Origin: Desulfohalobiaceae bacterium S24
GTDB lineage: Bacteria; Desulfobacterota; Desulfovibrionia; Desulfovibrionales; Desulfothermaceae
Assembly: GCA_011389765.1 (NCBI GenBank)
Contig: JAABTT010000001.1
Coordinates: 62,001 to 126,000, forward strand
Direction of reading: 5' to 3'
Length of the DNA stretch: 64,000 nucleotides
Part shown: positions 42,504 to 53,045 of the stretch, one piece after another
Layout of the letters: every line of letters starts with the position of its first letter
Numbering within the stretch: the first letter of the stretch is position 1
Translations under genes and position numbers: made by a program
The notes under the pieces: generated by a model
Database searches by the model: none
Seen by the model: only the letters and a program-made list of their open reading frames with translations
What the model was told of the DNA's origin: nothing

Positions 42504-43310
42504 ATGCCTTTTATGCAATGTCACGATATTCAAATCTTTTACCAGATTGAGGGCTCCGGCTTTCCTGTACTTTTTATCGGGGGCCTGGGCGGGGGAAGCT
42601 GGTCCTGGTCCCGGCAAATTCCTTTTTTTGCCGATACCTATCAGAGCATCGTATTCGATAATCGCGGCGCCGGCCGGACCGACGCACCGCCCGGCCCCTA
42701 CAGCATGGAACAGATGGCCATTGATACCGTCCGGCTTCTGCATGGACTGGAGGTGGAAAAGACCTTTGTGGTCGGCCTGTCCATGGGGGGGATGATCGCC
42801 CAGGAACTGGCCATGCTGCTTTCTCACCGCATCAAAGGGCTGGTGCTGGGCTGCACCCATCCCGGGGGCGATCTTCAGATCAAGGCCGAGGATTGGGTCT
42901 ATGAGCAGCTTCTCCAGAATCAAGGCTTGAGCCAGGACGAAATCATCACCAAGAACATTCCTCTGCTTTTCAGCCCAGCGACCCGGGAGAACCGCCCTGA
43001 AACCCTGGATGCCTATAGGAAACAGCAGCTGGCGGCGTCGGAGCAGCCGGAGCATGCCTTTCAGGCCCAATATCAGGGAATCCAGGGTTTTGATTTTTCA
43101 TCTCGACTTTCCAAAATGCCCGTCCCCACCCTGGTGATCACCGGCAGTGAAGATATCCTGGTGCCGCCGGAAAATTCCAGGATCATGGCCGAGACCATTC
43201 CTTTGGTTGAGCTCAGAGAGTTGCCTGAAACCGGGCACGCCCTGCATGTGGAACAGACCGAGGCCTTCAATCAGGCGGTCCTGGACTTTTTTCAAAGACA
43301 TGCCTTATGA
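42504..43310 (+). CDS. Alpha/beta-hydrolase
   Basis: A 268-residue cytosolic hydrolase from the ATG at 42504 behind AGGAGG. FYQIEGSGFPVLFIGGLGGG carries the oxyanion region. The nucleophile elbow is GLSMGGMIAQELAM, the acid lies in LVITGSEDILVPPEN and the histidine in LPETGHALHVEQTEAF. It resembles 3-oxoadipate enol-lactonase or esterase-like members, but substrate is not predictable. It overlaps the DUF364 gene by four bases, suggesting a shared job. Confidence 0.88.
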   Translation: MPFMQCHDIQIFYQIEGSGFPVLFIGGLGGGSWSWSRQIPFFADTYQSIVFDNRGAGRTDAPPGPYSMEQMAIDTVRLLHGLEVEKTFVVGLSMGGMIAQELAMLLSHRIKGLVLGCTHPGGDLQIKAEDWVYEQLLQNQGLSQDEIITKNIPLLFSPATRENRPETLDAYRKQQLAASEQPEHAFQAQYQGIQGFDFSSRLSKMPVPTLVITGSEDILVPPENSRIMAETIPLVELRELPETGHALHVEQTEAFNQAVLDFFQRHAL

Positions 43311-44035
43311 TCATCGATGATGTGCTGTCCCAACTGGATGGCGATGCCCCGGTCAAAGACATCCGGCAGGGAGTCTTTCATACCGGGGTCTGGACCAGGC
43401 ACTGCGGCCTGGCGGCCTCGCTGCCCAGGGACGCTTTGCAGCATACCCCGCCCCTGGTGAGGGAACCAGGGCAGCTCTTGAAGAAAAGCGCCCTGGAGCT
43501 GACACAGTTTGTCTATTCCGAGCGTATCCTGGAAGCGGCCATGGGCATGGCCTGCCTCAATTCCCTGCTCCAGGTGCCGCTCGACGACTGCCAGGAACGC
43601 AATGCCGCAGAAATCATCCTGGAGAAGGGGCAGGGAAACAATGTGGCCATTGTCGGTCATTTCCCCTTTATCCCCAAGGTCAGGGAAGTGGCCCGCCAGG
43701 TCTGGGTCATTGAAAAGAATCCCGGACCCGGGGATCTCCAGGCGTCCGAGGCCGAGACGTATCTGCCCCAGGCCGACCTGGTGGCGATCACCGGGACGGC
43801 CTTCACCAACCACAGCATTGATGCCCTTCTGGCATGGTGTGATCCCGGGGCCTATGTCCTGATTCTGGGGGATTCCGCCCCCATGTCCAGGGTTCTTTTT
43901 GCCTACGGGATCGATGCGGTCGCCGGCACCTGGGTCGCGGACCCGGAACTCGCTCTGCGCTGTGTGAGTCAAGGGGCCAATTTTCGCCAGATCCAGGGAG
44001 TAAAGCGTCTGACCTTGTGTAAGCACAGTGCATAA
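43307..44035 (+). CDS. DUF364 domain protein (Rossmann-like, possible metal/chelatase-related)
   Basis: A 242-residue cytosolic protein with the two-part DUF364 layout. The N-terminal segment has GVFHTGVWTRHCGLAASLPR. The C-terminal Rossmann-like part has NVAIVGHFPFIPKVREVARQ, VWVIEKNPGPGD and ADLVAITGTAFTNHSIDALL. Relatives are linked to metal or cofactor handling in anaerobes, but no reaction is proven. It starts within the hydrolase stop codon and is followed by a terminator. Confidence 0.85.
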   Translation: MIIDDVLSQLDGDAPVKDIRQGVFHTGVWTRHCGLAASLPRDALQHTPPLVREPGQLLKKSALELTQFVYSERILEAAMGMACLNSLLQVPLDDCQERNAAEIILEKGQGNNVAIVGHFPFIPKVREVARQVWVIEKNPGPGDLQASEAETYLPQADLVAITGTAFTNHSIDALLAWCDPGAYVLILGDSAPMSRVLFAYGIDAVAGTWVADPELALRCVSQGANFRQIQGVKRLTLCKHSA

Positions 44036-44065
44036 ACACTGTGGCGACAGGGCTCGTCTCCATAC

Positions 44066-44108
44066 ATTACCCATTTTGCGCCAGGCGCGAAATGGGTAAT
44101 TTTTTTTA
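44066..44108 (+). terminator. Rho-independent terminator
   Basis: ATTACCCATTTtGCGC pairs with GCGCgAAATGGGTAAT around a three-base loop and is followed by TTTTTTT. It closes the unit ending with the DUF364 gene. Confidence 0.9.
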
Positions 44109-44365
44109 AGCGGGTCCAGGGGCCGCAAGGGTTTCAGAAATGCACTCCTGTTGAGGCAAGGGTTGCAGAATTGCGTCAACCGAATCGGTCTTTTGGCTGT
44201 GGCGCACGGATTCACACGAGTCCGGTCTTGCGGTCTGCGGCACGAAATATGCAAATAAACCAGGTGCAGGTTGTCACTGCATTGGTACGTCCCTTGGAAA
44301 TCAACAGCAACAAGCCGGCTCTTTCAGTAAGCAGGAGACCGGCTGTGCTTGAGGAGGAAACAGGT
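44109..44365. other. Intergenic leader of the NifX-like gene
   Basis: No supported gene; a frame to the NifX-like gene exists upstream of its ribosome site but lacks family sequence. The promoter presumably lies here; no operator or riboswitch is recognised. Confidence 0.45.
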
Positions 44366-44998
44366 ATGAAAATCGGTATCTCAGCGACTGGTCCTGATCT
44401 TGAAGCCCAGGTGGAGCCCCGCTTCGGCAGGTGTCCCTATTTTTTGATTGTCGATCCGCAAAGCCTTGATTTTGAGGCCTTGGAAAATCCGAGCACGGCT
44501 TCCATGGGCGGCGCCGGGATTCAGTCCGCCCAACTGATGTCGGACAAAGGGGTATCCACGGTCCTGACCGGCAATTGCGGGCCCAATGCGTTTCGAACCT
44601 TTGAAGCGGCCAATATCCAAGTGGTGACCGGGGTGAGCGGCCCTGTTCGCCAGGCAGTGGAACAGTTTCAATCAGGCGCTTTGAATCCGAGCGGGTCCGC
44701 GAATGTCGACAGCCACTCCGGCATGGGCGGCGGAAGCGGCCGAGGCCGGGGCCTGGGTATTGGTGGCGGCGGCGGAAGCGGCATGGGACGCGGACTGGGT
44801 CGAAGCATGGGGACCGGAGGCGGTATGGGTCAGGGCCGGAGAATGAACACCGGTCAGGTTGAGCCTTCAGGGACTCCTGGCGAACAGAGCCGGTCCGGAG
44901 GCCAGGAACGATCCGATGAACTCAAGCGCTTGAAGCAGGAAACGGAAGCCTTGCAGAAACGCATTCAGGAGATGGAGTCCGGCGGGGAGAAAGCATAG
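44366..44998 (+). CDS. NifX/NifB-type domain protein with Gly-rich tail
   Basis: A 210-residue protein from the ATG at 44366 (GAGGAGG upstream). Residues 1 to about 110 are a dinitrogenase iron-molybdenum cofactor domain: MKIGISATGPDLEAQVEPRF, GRCPYFLIVD, and STVLTGNCGPNAFRTFEAAN. About 120-175 is a Gly/Arg/Met/Ser-rich low-complexity linker (GRGRGLGIGGGGGSGMGRGL). The end, about 185-210, is a charged coiled-coil helix (DELKRLKQETEALQKRIQEM). Small proteins of this type are common in sulfate reducers and are proposed to handle metal-sulfur clusters. No nitrogenase is nearby. Confidence 0.85.
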   Translation: MKIGISATGPDLEAQVEPRFGRCPYFLIVDPQSLDFEALENPSTASMGGAGIQSAQLMSDKGVSTVLTGNCGPNAFRTFEAANIQVVTGVSGPVRQAVEQFQSGALNPSGSANVDSHSGMGGGSGRGRGLGIGGGGGSGMGRGLGRSMGTGGGMGQGRRMNTGQVEPSGTPGEQSRSGGQERSDELKRLKQETEALQKRIQEMESGGEKA

Positions 44999-45322
44999 GG
45001 CATAGGGCAGAGGGAAGTCGGAAGTCGGAAGTCGGATGTCGGATGTCGGAGGTCGGGAAGAGGGAATGATGAAGGACATCGGATGTCGGGCGGAGGAAAG
45101 AGGGGAAGAGGGAAGTCGGATGTCGGAGGGCTGGAAGAGGGAATGATGAAGGACATCGGATGTCGGGCGGAGGAAAGAGGGGAAGAGGGAAGTCGGAAGT
45201 CAGATGTCGGAGGTCTGGAAGAGGGAATGATGAAGGACATCGGATGTCGGGCGGAGGAAAGAGGGGAAGAGGGAAGTCGGTGGTCGGTAGGCAAAGGGAA
45301 GGGTGCAGAGGGAAGAACAAGA
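44999..45322. repeat. Heptamer array merging into a 77/84-base minisatellite
   Basis: GGAAGTC/GGATGTC heptamers begin right after the NifX-like gene. They are followed by three copies of a longer unit, each starting GAATGATGAAGGACATCGG at 45064, 45141 and 45225. The periods are 77 and 84 bases, differing by exactly one heptamer. Frames through it are not genes. Confidence 0.88.
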
Positions 45323-45424
45323 AGGAAATTGGAAATTGGAAATTAACAAGAAAAGAATGCAGAAATGCAGAGTGTTATCGAAAACCTCATCCAATTTCTA
45401 ATTTCCAATTTCCAATTTCAAATC
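45323..45424 (-). repeat. Dispersed repeat B, copy 2 (inverted)
   Basis: The minus strand matches 11031-11118: GATGAGG...AACACTCTGCATTTCTGCAT and TCTTTTCTTG, bordered by GGAAATTGGAAATT in inverted orientation on both sides. It lies between the minisatellite and the CGGC gene. Confidence 0.75.
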
Positions 45425-45427
45425 CGG

Positions 45428-45814
45428 TTACTGCGAATTGAATTGCTCCACCTGATAATTGTTCGGTAGATGGGCCGAGCCCTTGACGCAGGGAAGGCCG
45501 GTCTGGTCGGTGATGGTTTTGGCGAGTTCATCCAGACCTTCAAAAAAGCCCTTGCCCAGGTGCCAGGTTTTGCTTTCGTCTTTGTGACAGAAGGCGCAGG
45601 TCACAAAATGAATGGTGTCTGCGCCTTTTTGTTTGAGGATATCGGCCATGGCGAGATTATTTTCCAGGGAGGTCTGGAGGCTGAAGACACCCACCAGCCG
45701 GGCCTGCTCATAGGAAGCAAAGCCTTGACGGCAGCCTTCAATGGACCGAATGCAGGAGGTCAGGGGGCAATTGTTTTCATTGTCTCGACAGCGGAACAGG
45801 CCAATGTTTTTCAT
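45428..45814 (-). CDS. CGGC-domain protein
   Basis: A 128-residue Cys-rich cytosolic protein of the CGGC family. MKNIGLFRCRDNENNCPLTS has the first Cys group, CIRSIEGCRQGF the second, and THFVTC-like IHFVTCAFCHKDESKTWHLG the third. The family is probably metal-binding; function is unknown. The start ATG at 45814 has GGAG upstream. It is common in anaerobes next to redox genes. Confidence 0.85.
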   Translation of the reverse strand: MKNIGLFRCRDNENNCPLTSCIRSIEGCRQGFASYEQARLVGVFSLQTSLENNLAMADILKQKGADTIHFVTCAFCHKDESKTWHLGKGFFEGLDELAKTITDQTGLPCVKGSAHLPNNYQVEQFNSQ

Positions 45815-45859
45815 GCGCTTCTCCTTTTTTTCGTTGCACTGCCTTGATTTCGGGTCATG

Positions 45860-46111
45860 TCAATCCCGCGGATAGAGGCTCCACATCCGGGCCAGTTCAT
45901 CGTCTTCGCAGTGCAGTTCCGTGACCTGTTCCAGGCCTCCATCCCGGATCAGGTCCACCCCGTTTCCCGGTATGACCCGCCCGACATCTGCAACCGGAAC
46001 ATCAAGGCGGTGCAAGGCCTAGCAGACCTGCCCCACTGTGTCGGCCGGGACAGCCGCCGCAATGGTCCCCGAGGAAATCATGCGCAGGGGATCAAAGGAA
46101 AATTTTGACAT
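45860..46111 (-). pseudogene. AIR synthase-like (HypE/PurM/ThiL fold) C-terminal fragment with stop
   Basis: Reading the minus strand from an ATG at 46111 behind AGGAGG gives MSKFSFDPLRMISSGTIAAA and VPADTVGQVC, then a TAG, then ALHRLDVPVADVGRVIPGNG to the end at 45860. DPLRMISSGT and the GIPVADIGRV-like segment are typical of the C-terminal domain of AIR synthase-related proteins. The N-terminal ATP-binding half is missing and the frame is broken, so this is a relict. Confidence 0.7.
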
Positions 46112-46232
46112 CGAGTCCTCCTGTCACAATTTAGCAAGAGTCGTGCCAGAGCCTGGAAATCTGGACGTATTTGCGGCTGCCCAGCGTGACGGGGTCCATA
46201 GAGTTGTGCAGCTGCGACCCTTCAGGACGTTC

Positions 46233-47393
46233 TCACTGCAGGGAGGCGAGGTAGGCTTCCAAGCGGTCCATGGCTTCATTGATCGCATCCCGGCCGATGG
46301 TAAAGGCGATTCGGATGCAGTCCTTGTATCCTGATCCAAAGGCTTCACCCGGAACCACAACCACCTGCTGCCGGTCCAGGAGGTCCAGGGCGAACTCGCG
46401 GCTGTCCCGGGAAAAATGGCTGATGTCCGGGAAGACATAAAAGGCGCCGTCTGCACGGGTTAGCCTGATATGATCCATAGCGGCCAGACGTTTACAGATC
46501 AGATCCCGCCTGCTTTCGAATTCATGATACATAGCCGTGAACAGTTTTTGGTTCTTGAGTGCAGCCAAAGCGGCCCGCTGGGAAACAGATGACGCGCAGG
46601 AGGTGTAGTAGCTGGCCACCTTGATCATCGGGGTGATGAGCCACTCGGGGCCGAAGGCGTATCCGATGCGCCAGCCGGTCATGGCAAAGGATTTGGAGAA
46701 GGAATGGACCACCACGGTCCGCTCCTCCATTCCGGATAAGGAGCGGATACTTCTGGGAGTTCCGGAGGTGAAGCACAGACGTTCATAGACCTCGTCGCTC
46801 AAGACAAGGAGATCGTGACGTCTGGCAAAGGCGGCTATCTCTTGGAGCAGCGCTTCCGGGTAGACAGCCCCTGAGGGGTTGTTCGGCGTATTGAGCAGGA
46901 GGGCTTTGGATTTTGGAGTGACAGCTCGCTCCAAGTCCTCGATCCTGGGCATGAATCCGTCGGCCGGCCTGGTGTGCACCCCGGCGACGACGCCCCCCAC
47001 CCATTCCACCTGGGGCTTGTAGGAGGGAAAGTAGGGCTCCGGGATGATCACTTCATCGCCGGGTTCCAGAGTCAGTCGAAAGAAAGCATTCAAAGCGCCC
47101 ATTCCGCCGTGGGTGACCACCAGATTGCGGGTGCTCAGGGACTCTCCATTACGTTCCTTAAGATACGCGACCACCGCCTGGAGCAACTCAGGATCGCCCT
47201 GGGCCGGAGTGTAATGCGTGGCGCCGTTTTCGGCGTCCTGCAGGGCGAGGCGTGATATTTCAGCCGGGGTGTGGAAGTCTGGTTCTCCAATCCCCAGGGT
47301 GATGACTTTTTCATAGGCGGCAGCCCGCTGGGACATCTCTCGAATCACGGAAAAAGGCACCCGGTTGACCGGTTCGGCAATGCGCTGCTTCAT
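46233..47393 (-). CDS. PLP-dependent aminotransferase, aspartate/aromatic class I family
   Basis: A 386-residue cytosolic aminotransferase. THGGMGALNAFFRLTLEPGD starts the cofactor region, LLLNTPNNPSGAVYPEALLQ has the conserved Asn, VLSDEVYERLCF the Asp and Tyr, and HSFSKSFAMTGWRIGYAFGP the PLP lysine. The C-terminal arginine is in GYKDCIRIAFTIG. Its amino donor is not assignable. It is downstream of the TRAP transporter genes on the same strand after 332 bases, so it may be part of the ornithine/citrulline catabolic region or a separate unit. Confidence 0.92.
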   Translation of the reverse strand: MKQRIAEPVNRVPFSVIREMSQRAAAYEKVITLGIGEPDFHTPAEISRLALQDAENGATHYTPAQGDPELLQAVVAYLKERNGESLSTRNLVVTHGGMGALNAFFRLTLEPGDEVIIPEPYFPSYKPQVEWVGGVVAGVHTRPADGFMPRIEDLERAVTPKSKALLLNTPNNPSGAVYPEALLQEIAAFARRHDLLVLSDEVYERLCFTSGTPRSIRSLSGMEERTVVVHSFSKSFAMTGWRIGYAFGPEWLITPMIKVASYYTSCASSVSQRAALAALKNQKLFTAMYHEFESRRDLICKRLAAMDHIRLTRADGAFYVFPDISHFSRDSREFALDLLDRQQVVVVPGEAFGSGYKDCIRIAFTIGRDAINEAMDRLEAYLASLQ

Positions 47394-47725
47394 GATGTCG
47401 TACTCCTTTGGGATATTGAAAACTGAAGATTGACGATTTAAGATTTCGGAATCGGCATCGCTATCAGGATCGGGATGGAAGTCTTCATCCTCATCATATC
47501 AATTCTCGATACCGATCCTGATTGTGATTCCGACTTCGAGGAAAAACAGTGAAGTTTCATAAAAGGGAAAGAGAAGATGACCAATCACAATTGTGCCTGA
47601 ACGCGCTAGGGCACTGTATCCATTCTTGAAACGGCTGTAAAATGGAAAATTAAACGAAAGGACGTGCCGGATTTTCGAGCCTTCATGCCCGAACACAGTC
47701 AATTGGAGCTGTCTTGTCGCTCCAG
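47394..47725. other. Intergenic region between dctM and the aminotransferase gene
   Basis: No supported gene. It includes an inverted pair of TCGGAATCGGCATCG-type units (about 47448-47475 and 47506-47535, TCGATACCGATCCTGATTGT). The aminotransferase promoter should lie near 47400-47450. Confidence 0.5.
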
Positions 47726-49006
47726 TCAAACATAGCCCAAGAGCCTGGGGATGGTCATGATCAATGGCGGAAAGTAGGTGACCAGGAACAGGACCCCGAA
47801 TTCGAGCAGCAGGAAGGGAATCACGGCCCGGGTGACTGTGGGCAGGGCCATGTTCGTCACCCCGCAGACTACGAAAAGACAGACCCCGAGAGGTGGGGTG
47901 AGCAATCCCACCACGATGTTCAACACCATGATGAAACCGAAATGCAGGGGATCGATGCCTACGGAGGTGGCTACAGCCATAAGCGTGGGAGCCAGGATGA
48001 TGATTGCGGCCCCGCCTTCTAAAAACATGCCGATGAAGACCAGAAAAATATTTAAAAAAAGCAGAATCAAATAGGTGTTGGTGGTCATGCTGAGCATGCC
48101 CTGGGCGATTTTCTGGGGAATTTGTTCTGCGGTTAAAATCCAGGCAAAGACATTGGCCATGGCAATGATCAACAAAAGGACGGCGGTGGTGGTTCCGCTG
48201 CTGATCAGGATCTGGGGCAGATCTGACACTTTGAGTTCCCGGTAGACGAAAAGCCCGATGAACAAGGCATAAAAAACGGCAACCACAGCGGCTTCAGTGG
48301 GTGTAAACACTCCGCCGAGGATCCCTCCGAGAATGATCACCGGGGCCAGAAGGGCCGGCCCGGCTGCTTTGAAGGATTTCAAAAAACGGCCCAGGGAGTA
48401 GGGAACATCGTCTTTAGGATATTTATGCCGAATGGCGATCACATAGGAGAGGACCATCATGGAGACGCCCATGAGCAGGCCTGGGATGAGGCCGGCGGCA
48501 AACAGGGCCCCGATGGACAATCCAGTGGTCACCCCCATGATGACCATGAAGATCGAAGGCGGGATGATCGGTCCCATGGTGGAAGAAGCGGCAGTGACCG
48601 CGGCTGAAAAGGCCTTCCCGTAACCTTTTCTGACCATTCCCGGAACCAGGATGGTGCTCATGGCCGAGGTATCCGCCACGGCTGATCCGGATATGCCGCC
48701 GAAAAACATGGAGGCGACAATATTGGTATGGGCCAACCCGCCCCGGACGCGGCCCACCAAAACATTGGCGAAGTCAATGAGCCGGTTGGTGGTGCCGCCT
48801 TTGTTCATCAATTCTCCGGCCAGAACAAAAAAGGGAACGGCCATCAGGGGAAAGGAGTCGATGCCGGTAAACATGCGCTGGGCCATGAGGGTCAGCGGGA
48901 TATCGGCCTTGAGCAGTGCGGCAAAGGAGGTGATCCCCAGGCAGAAGGCCACGGGAAAGCCCAGGAGCAGGGTCGATAAAAAAACAATGACGATCAGGGT
49001 GACCAT
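47726..49006 (-). CDS. dctM: TRAP transporter large permease subunit DctM
   Basis: A 426-residue membrane protein with about 12 helices. Family segments are AVPFFVLAGELMNKGGTTNR, SMFFGGISGSAVADTSAMST, AAVTAASSTMGPIIPPSIFM and LTPPLGVCLFVVCGVTNMAL. It is the sodium-coupled translocation subunit. It lies 161 bases after dctQ on the same strand. Length and motif order are normal. Confidence 0.94.
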   Translation of the reverse strand: MVTLIVIVFLSTLLLGFPVAFCLGITSFAALLKADIPLTLMAQRMFTGIDSFPLMAVPFFVLAGELMNKGGTTNRLIDFANVLVGRVRGGLAHTNIVASMFFGGISGSAVADTSAMSTILVPGMVRKGYGKAFSAAVTAASSTMGPIIPPSIFMVIMGVTTGLSIGALFAAGLIPGLLMGVSMMVLSYVIAIRHKYPKDDVPYSLGRFLKSFKAAGPALLAPVIILGGILGGVFTPTEAAVVAVFYALFIGLFVYRELKVSDLPQILISSGTTTAVLLLIIAMANVFAWILTAEQIPQKIAQGMLSMTTNTYLILLFLNIFLVFIGMFLEGGAAIIILAPTLMAVATSVGIDPLHFGFIMVLNIVVGLLTPPLGVCLFVVCGVTNMALPTVTRAVIPFLLLEFGVLFLVTYFPPLIMTIPRLLGYV

Positions 49007-49167
49007 GACGGATGAATTTCACCTAAGTTCAGATAGTTCAGCAATTCCTTTGGAATTGGTTAAGAGTATACCAATCCAATTTGGGTTTGTATCGGCAAAG
49101 ACGATGATTCCCAGGGTTCATCGCCAGAATGTAAAAAATTTTTCCGGAGCATTACCTATGGGACGTT

Positions 49168-49692
49168 TTATAGTGTACTGCTCACCATATCCCGCTTGAT
49201 ACCGGCTTCTGTGGGAAAGAATGTATGCAGGATACCGGCCGTTAACTCGATGATCATCAGCAAAGCCCCTGCGAATATGGCCAAATATGGATAAAACATG
49301 GGGACTTCCATGGAAGGTGAGCGTTGACTGGCGTTAAAGACGGCCATGGTCCAGCCTTCCTTGGCGACGATAGAAAGAAATCCGATCATGGCCAGTTGGG
49401 TGCCCGTCACCACCCACTTCTGGAGAGCAGCTGGAAATTGTTCAACGAGAATCGAGACGCCGATGTGCCGGCCGTGACGCAGGGCCACGACCGAACCCAG
49501 CATGCCCATCCAGATCATGAGATAACGGGCGAATTCTTCAGACCAGGGGAAGGGGACGTAAATTACAAAACGAAAGATAATCTGAAAAAAAATGGCCAGG
49601 GACATAGCCATGCCGGTCACGACCAGCCCCCAGGCGGCGAATCGATTGGTTCCGTTTGCCAGGTGATTGACGATACACGATATGCGTTTCAT
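49168..49692 (-). CDS. dctQ: TRAP transporter small permease subunit DctQ
   Basis: A 174-residue protein with four predicted helices. LAIFFQIIFRFVIYVPFPWS followed by EEFARYLMIWMGMLGSVVAL is the signature of DctQ, and RHGRHIGVSILVEQFPAALQ follows. It is the scaffold for the large subunit. Between it and dctP lies a compound palindrome. Confidence 0.94.
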   Translation of the reverse strand: MKRISCIVNHLANGTNRFAAWGLVVTGMAMSLAIFFQIIFRFVIYVPFPWSEEFARYLMIWMGMLGSVVALRHGRHIGVSILVEQFPAALQKWVVTGTQLAMIGFLSIVAKEGWTMAVFNASQRSPSMEVPMFYPYLAIFAGALLMIIELTAGILHTFFPTEAGIKRDMVSSTL

Positions 49693-49708
49693 GCACCTTC
49701 CTCTTTCT

Positions 49709-49745
49709 GGAGGATTCGAACCTCCGGATTCGAATCCGGAGGTTC
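49709..49745. promoter_or_regulatory. Alternative hairpins between dctP and dctQ
   Basis: GGAGG-ATTCGAA-CCTCC (49709-49725) and the perfect 28-base palindrome GAACCTCCGGATTC/GAATCCGGAGGTTC (49718-49745) share the CCTCC block and so cannot form together. It lies just downstream of dctP on its strand. A role in keeping the binding protein message more abundant than the permeases, or attenuation, is plausible. Confidence 0.6.
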
Positions 49746-49755
49746 GGCCAGTCTC

Positions 49756-50844
49756 TTATTCAGGGAGTTGCCCGTATTTTTCATTGGCCATGTCAATATG
49801 TTCCTGGATGATGGCCCCGGCCCGGTCCCCGACTTTAGCTTCCGCGGATTTTGCGGCTTCAAGGGCCTTGTCCACCCATTCCTGACCGGCTTTTTGGGTG
49901 ATGAATTCCAAGGCCGGGGGTTGCGAAATTTCTCGGAATTGTTCCAGGCTTTCGGCCGTGGGCTTGTTCACGTTCATGCCCTTGGCCTGGAGTTTTTCCA
50001 GGCCCTGGATATTGGCTTCCTGGGAGAAGCCGTTGTGCACGGCGGCGAGCACATCCGCGGCCTCGGCAACTACTTCCTGCTGCTCAGGCGTGAGTTTATT
50101 CTGGAAAAAACTCTCGTTGATGAACACGAAAATAGGGTTGTAGAGATGGCCGTCCAGAATCATCTCGTCCTGGACTTCATAGAATTTCATGTCATGAATG
50201 AGGACAATCGGGCACTCCATGCCGTCCACCACGCCCTGCTGCAGGGCCATGTACAGCTCGCCAAAGGCAATTGGGGTGGGATCGGCGCCCAGGGCCTTGA
50301 CCATTTCCATGTGCGCCGGGTTTTCCATGGTCCGGATTTTCAAGCCCTTCATATCTTCAGGGGTTTTCAGAGGCCGCTGGTTATTGGTGAAGTGGCGGTA
50401 CCCGTTCTCGGTGATTGAGAGGATGCGCACCCCGGTCTCAGCGAGAAAGGCTTTGTTGAACTGCCGTCCGAAGTCTCCGTTGAAGGCTTCCCAGGCAGCC
50501 GGGGCGCTGGAAAAAAGATAGGGAATGTCGAAGACCATGACTTCGGAGAAAAAGCCCGGGACCGGACCCGAAGACAGGGTGCCCATTTCAATGGTGCCGA
50601 GTTTGACCCCTTCCAGGGCTTCCCGTTCGCTCCCGAGGGCGGAGGCGTGATAGGGCTCAACAACAACCTCGCCGTTGGTGCCCTTTTCTACCATATGCTT
50701 GAAGATTTTCACCGCCTTGACGGTGCGGTTGTCTTCATTGGCGGGTCCGGAATTGGCGAGTTTGATGGTTGTTTTGGCGGCAGCGCCGGTGCTTAAGCCT
50801 AGCACAAGAAGCAGGATCAGGAGTGTGAAGAGTTTTTTTTGCAT
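49756..50844 (-). CDS. dctP: TRAP transporter substrate-binding protein DctP
   Basis: A 362-residue periplasmic binding protein. The start is the ATG at 50844 behind GGAGG. Residues 1-23 are a signal peptide (FTLLILLLVLGLSTGAAA). Mature segments include KLANSGPANEDNRTVKAVKI, GLKIRTMENPAHMEMVKALG with the conserved Arg that binds a carboxylate, and ALQQGVVDGMECPIVLIHDM. The substrate must carry a carboxylate. Given the neighbours, citrulline, ornithine or another amino acid is a reasonable guess. Confidence 0.92.
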   Translation of the reverse strand: MQKKLFTLLILLLVLGLSTGAAAKTTIKLANSGPANEDNRTVKAVKIFKHMVEKGTNGEVVVEPYHASALGSEREALEGVKLGTIEMGTLSSGPVPGFFSEVMVFDIPYLFSSAPAAWEAFNGDFGRQFNKAFLAETGVRILSITENGYRHFTNNQRPLKTPEDMKGLKIRTMENPAHMEMVKALGADPTPIAFGELYMALQQGVVDGMECPIVLIHDMKFYEVQDEMILDGHLYNPIFVFINESFFQNKLTPEQQEVVAEAADVLAAVHNGFSQEANIQGLEKLQAKGMNVNKPTAESLEQFREISQPPALEFITQKAGQEWVDKALEAAKSAEAKVGDRAGAIIQEHIDMANEKYGQLPE

Positions 50845-50957
50845 AGTGGCCTCCTTGTTGTTTGCAGTTTGTTTCGACAAAGAAGAATGTGGATGAGTTT
50901 TGGTCAACGCTCTCTATACGTAGAAAAGATCGGGCCTGTCAAACCTAGGGACGATCT

Positions 50958-53009
<2,052 letters not shown>

Positions 53010-53026
<17 letters not shown>

Positions 53027-53045
53027 TCATGGTTTTTCAGCAATG
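53010..53045 (-). terminator. Perfect hairpin overlapping the rocD stop codon
   Basis: CATTGCTGAAAAACC pairs with GGTTTTTCAGCAATG, 15-base perfect arms around AGTCAT. On the minus strand the first arm is the last codons of rocD and the loop contains the stop. It may terminate or attenuate transcription between rocD and argF; there is no external U tract. Confidence 0.6.

Noticed and set aside
45083-45441. Small open frames in the minisatellite
   Set aside because: Their translations are simple repeats of Arg/Gly/Glu and follow the DNA period.
49709-49745. A tRNA gene
   Set aside because: Only T-arm-like palindromes are present; there is no acceptor stem, anticodon arm or D-arm.
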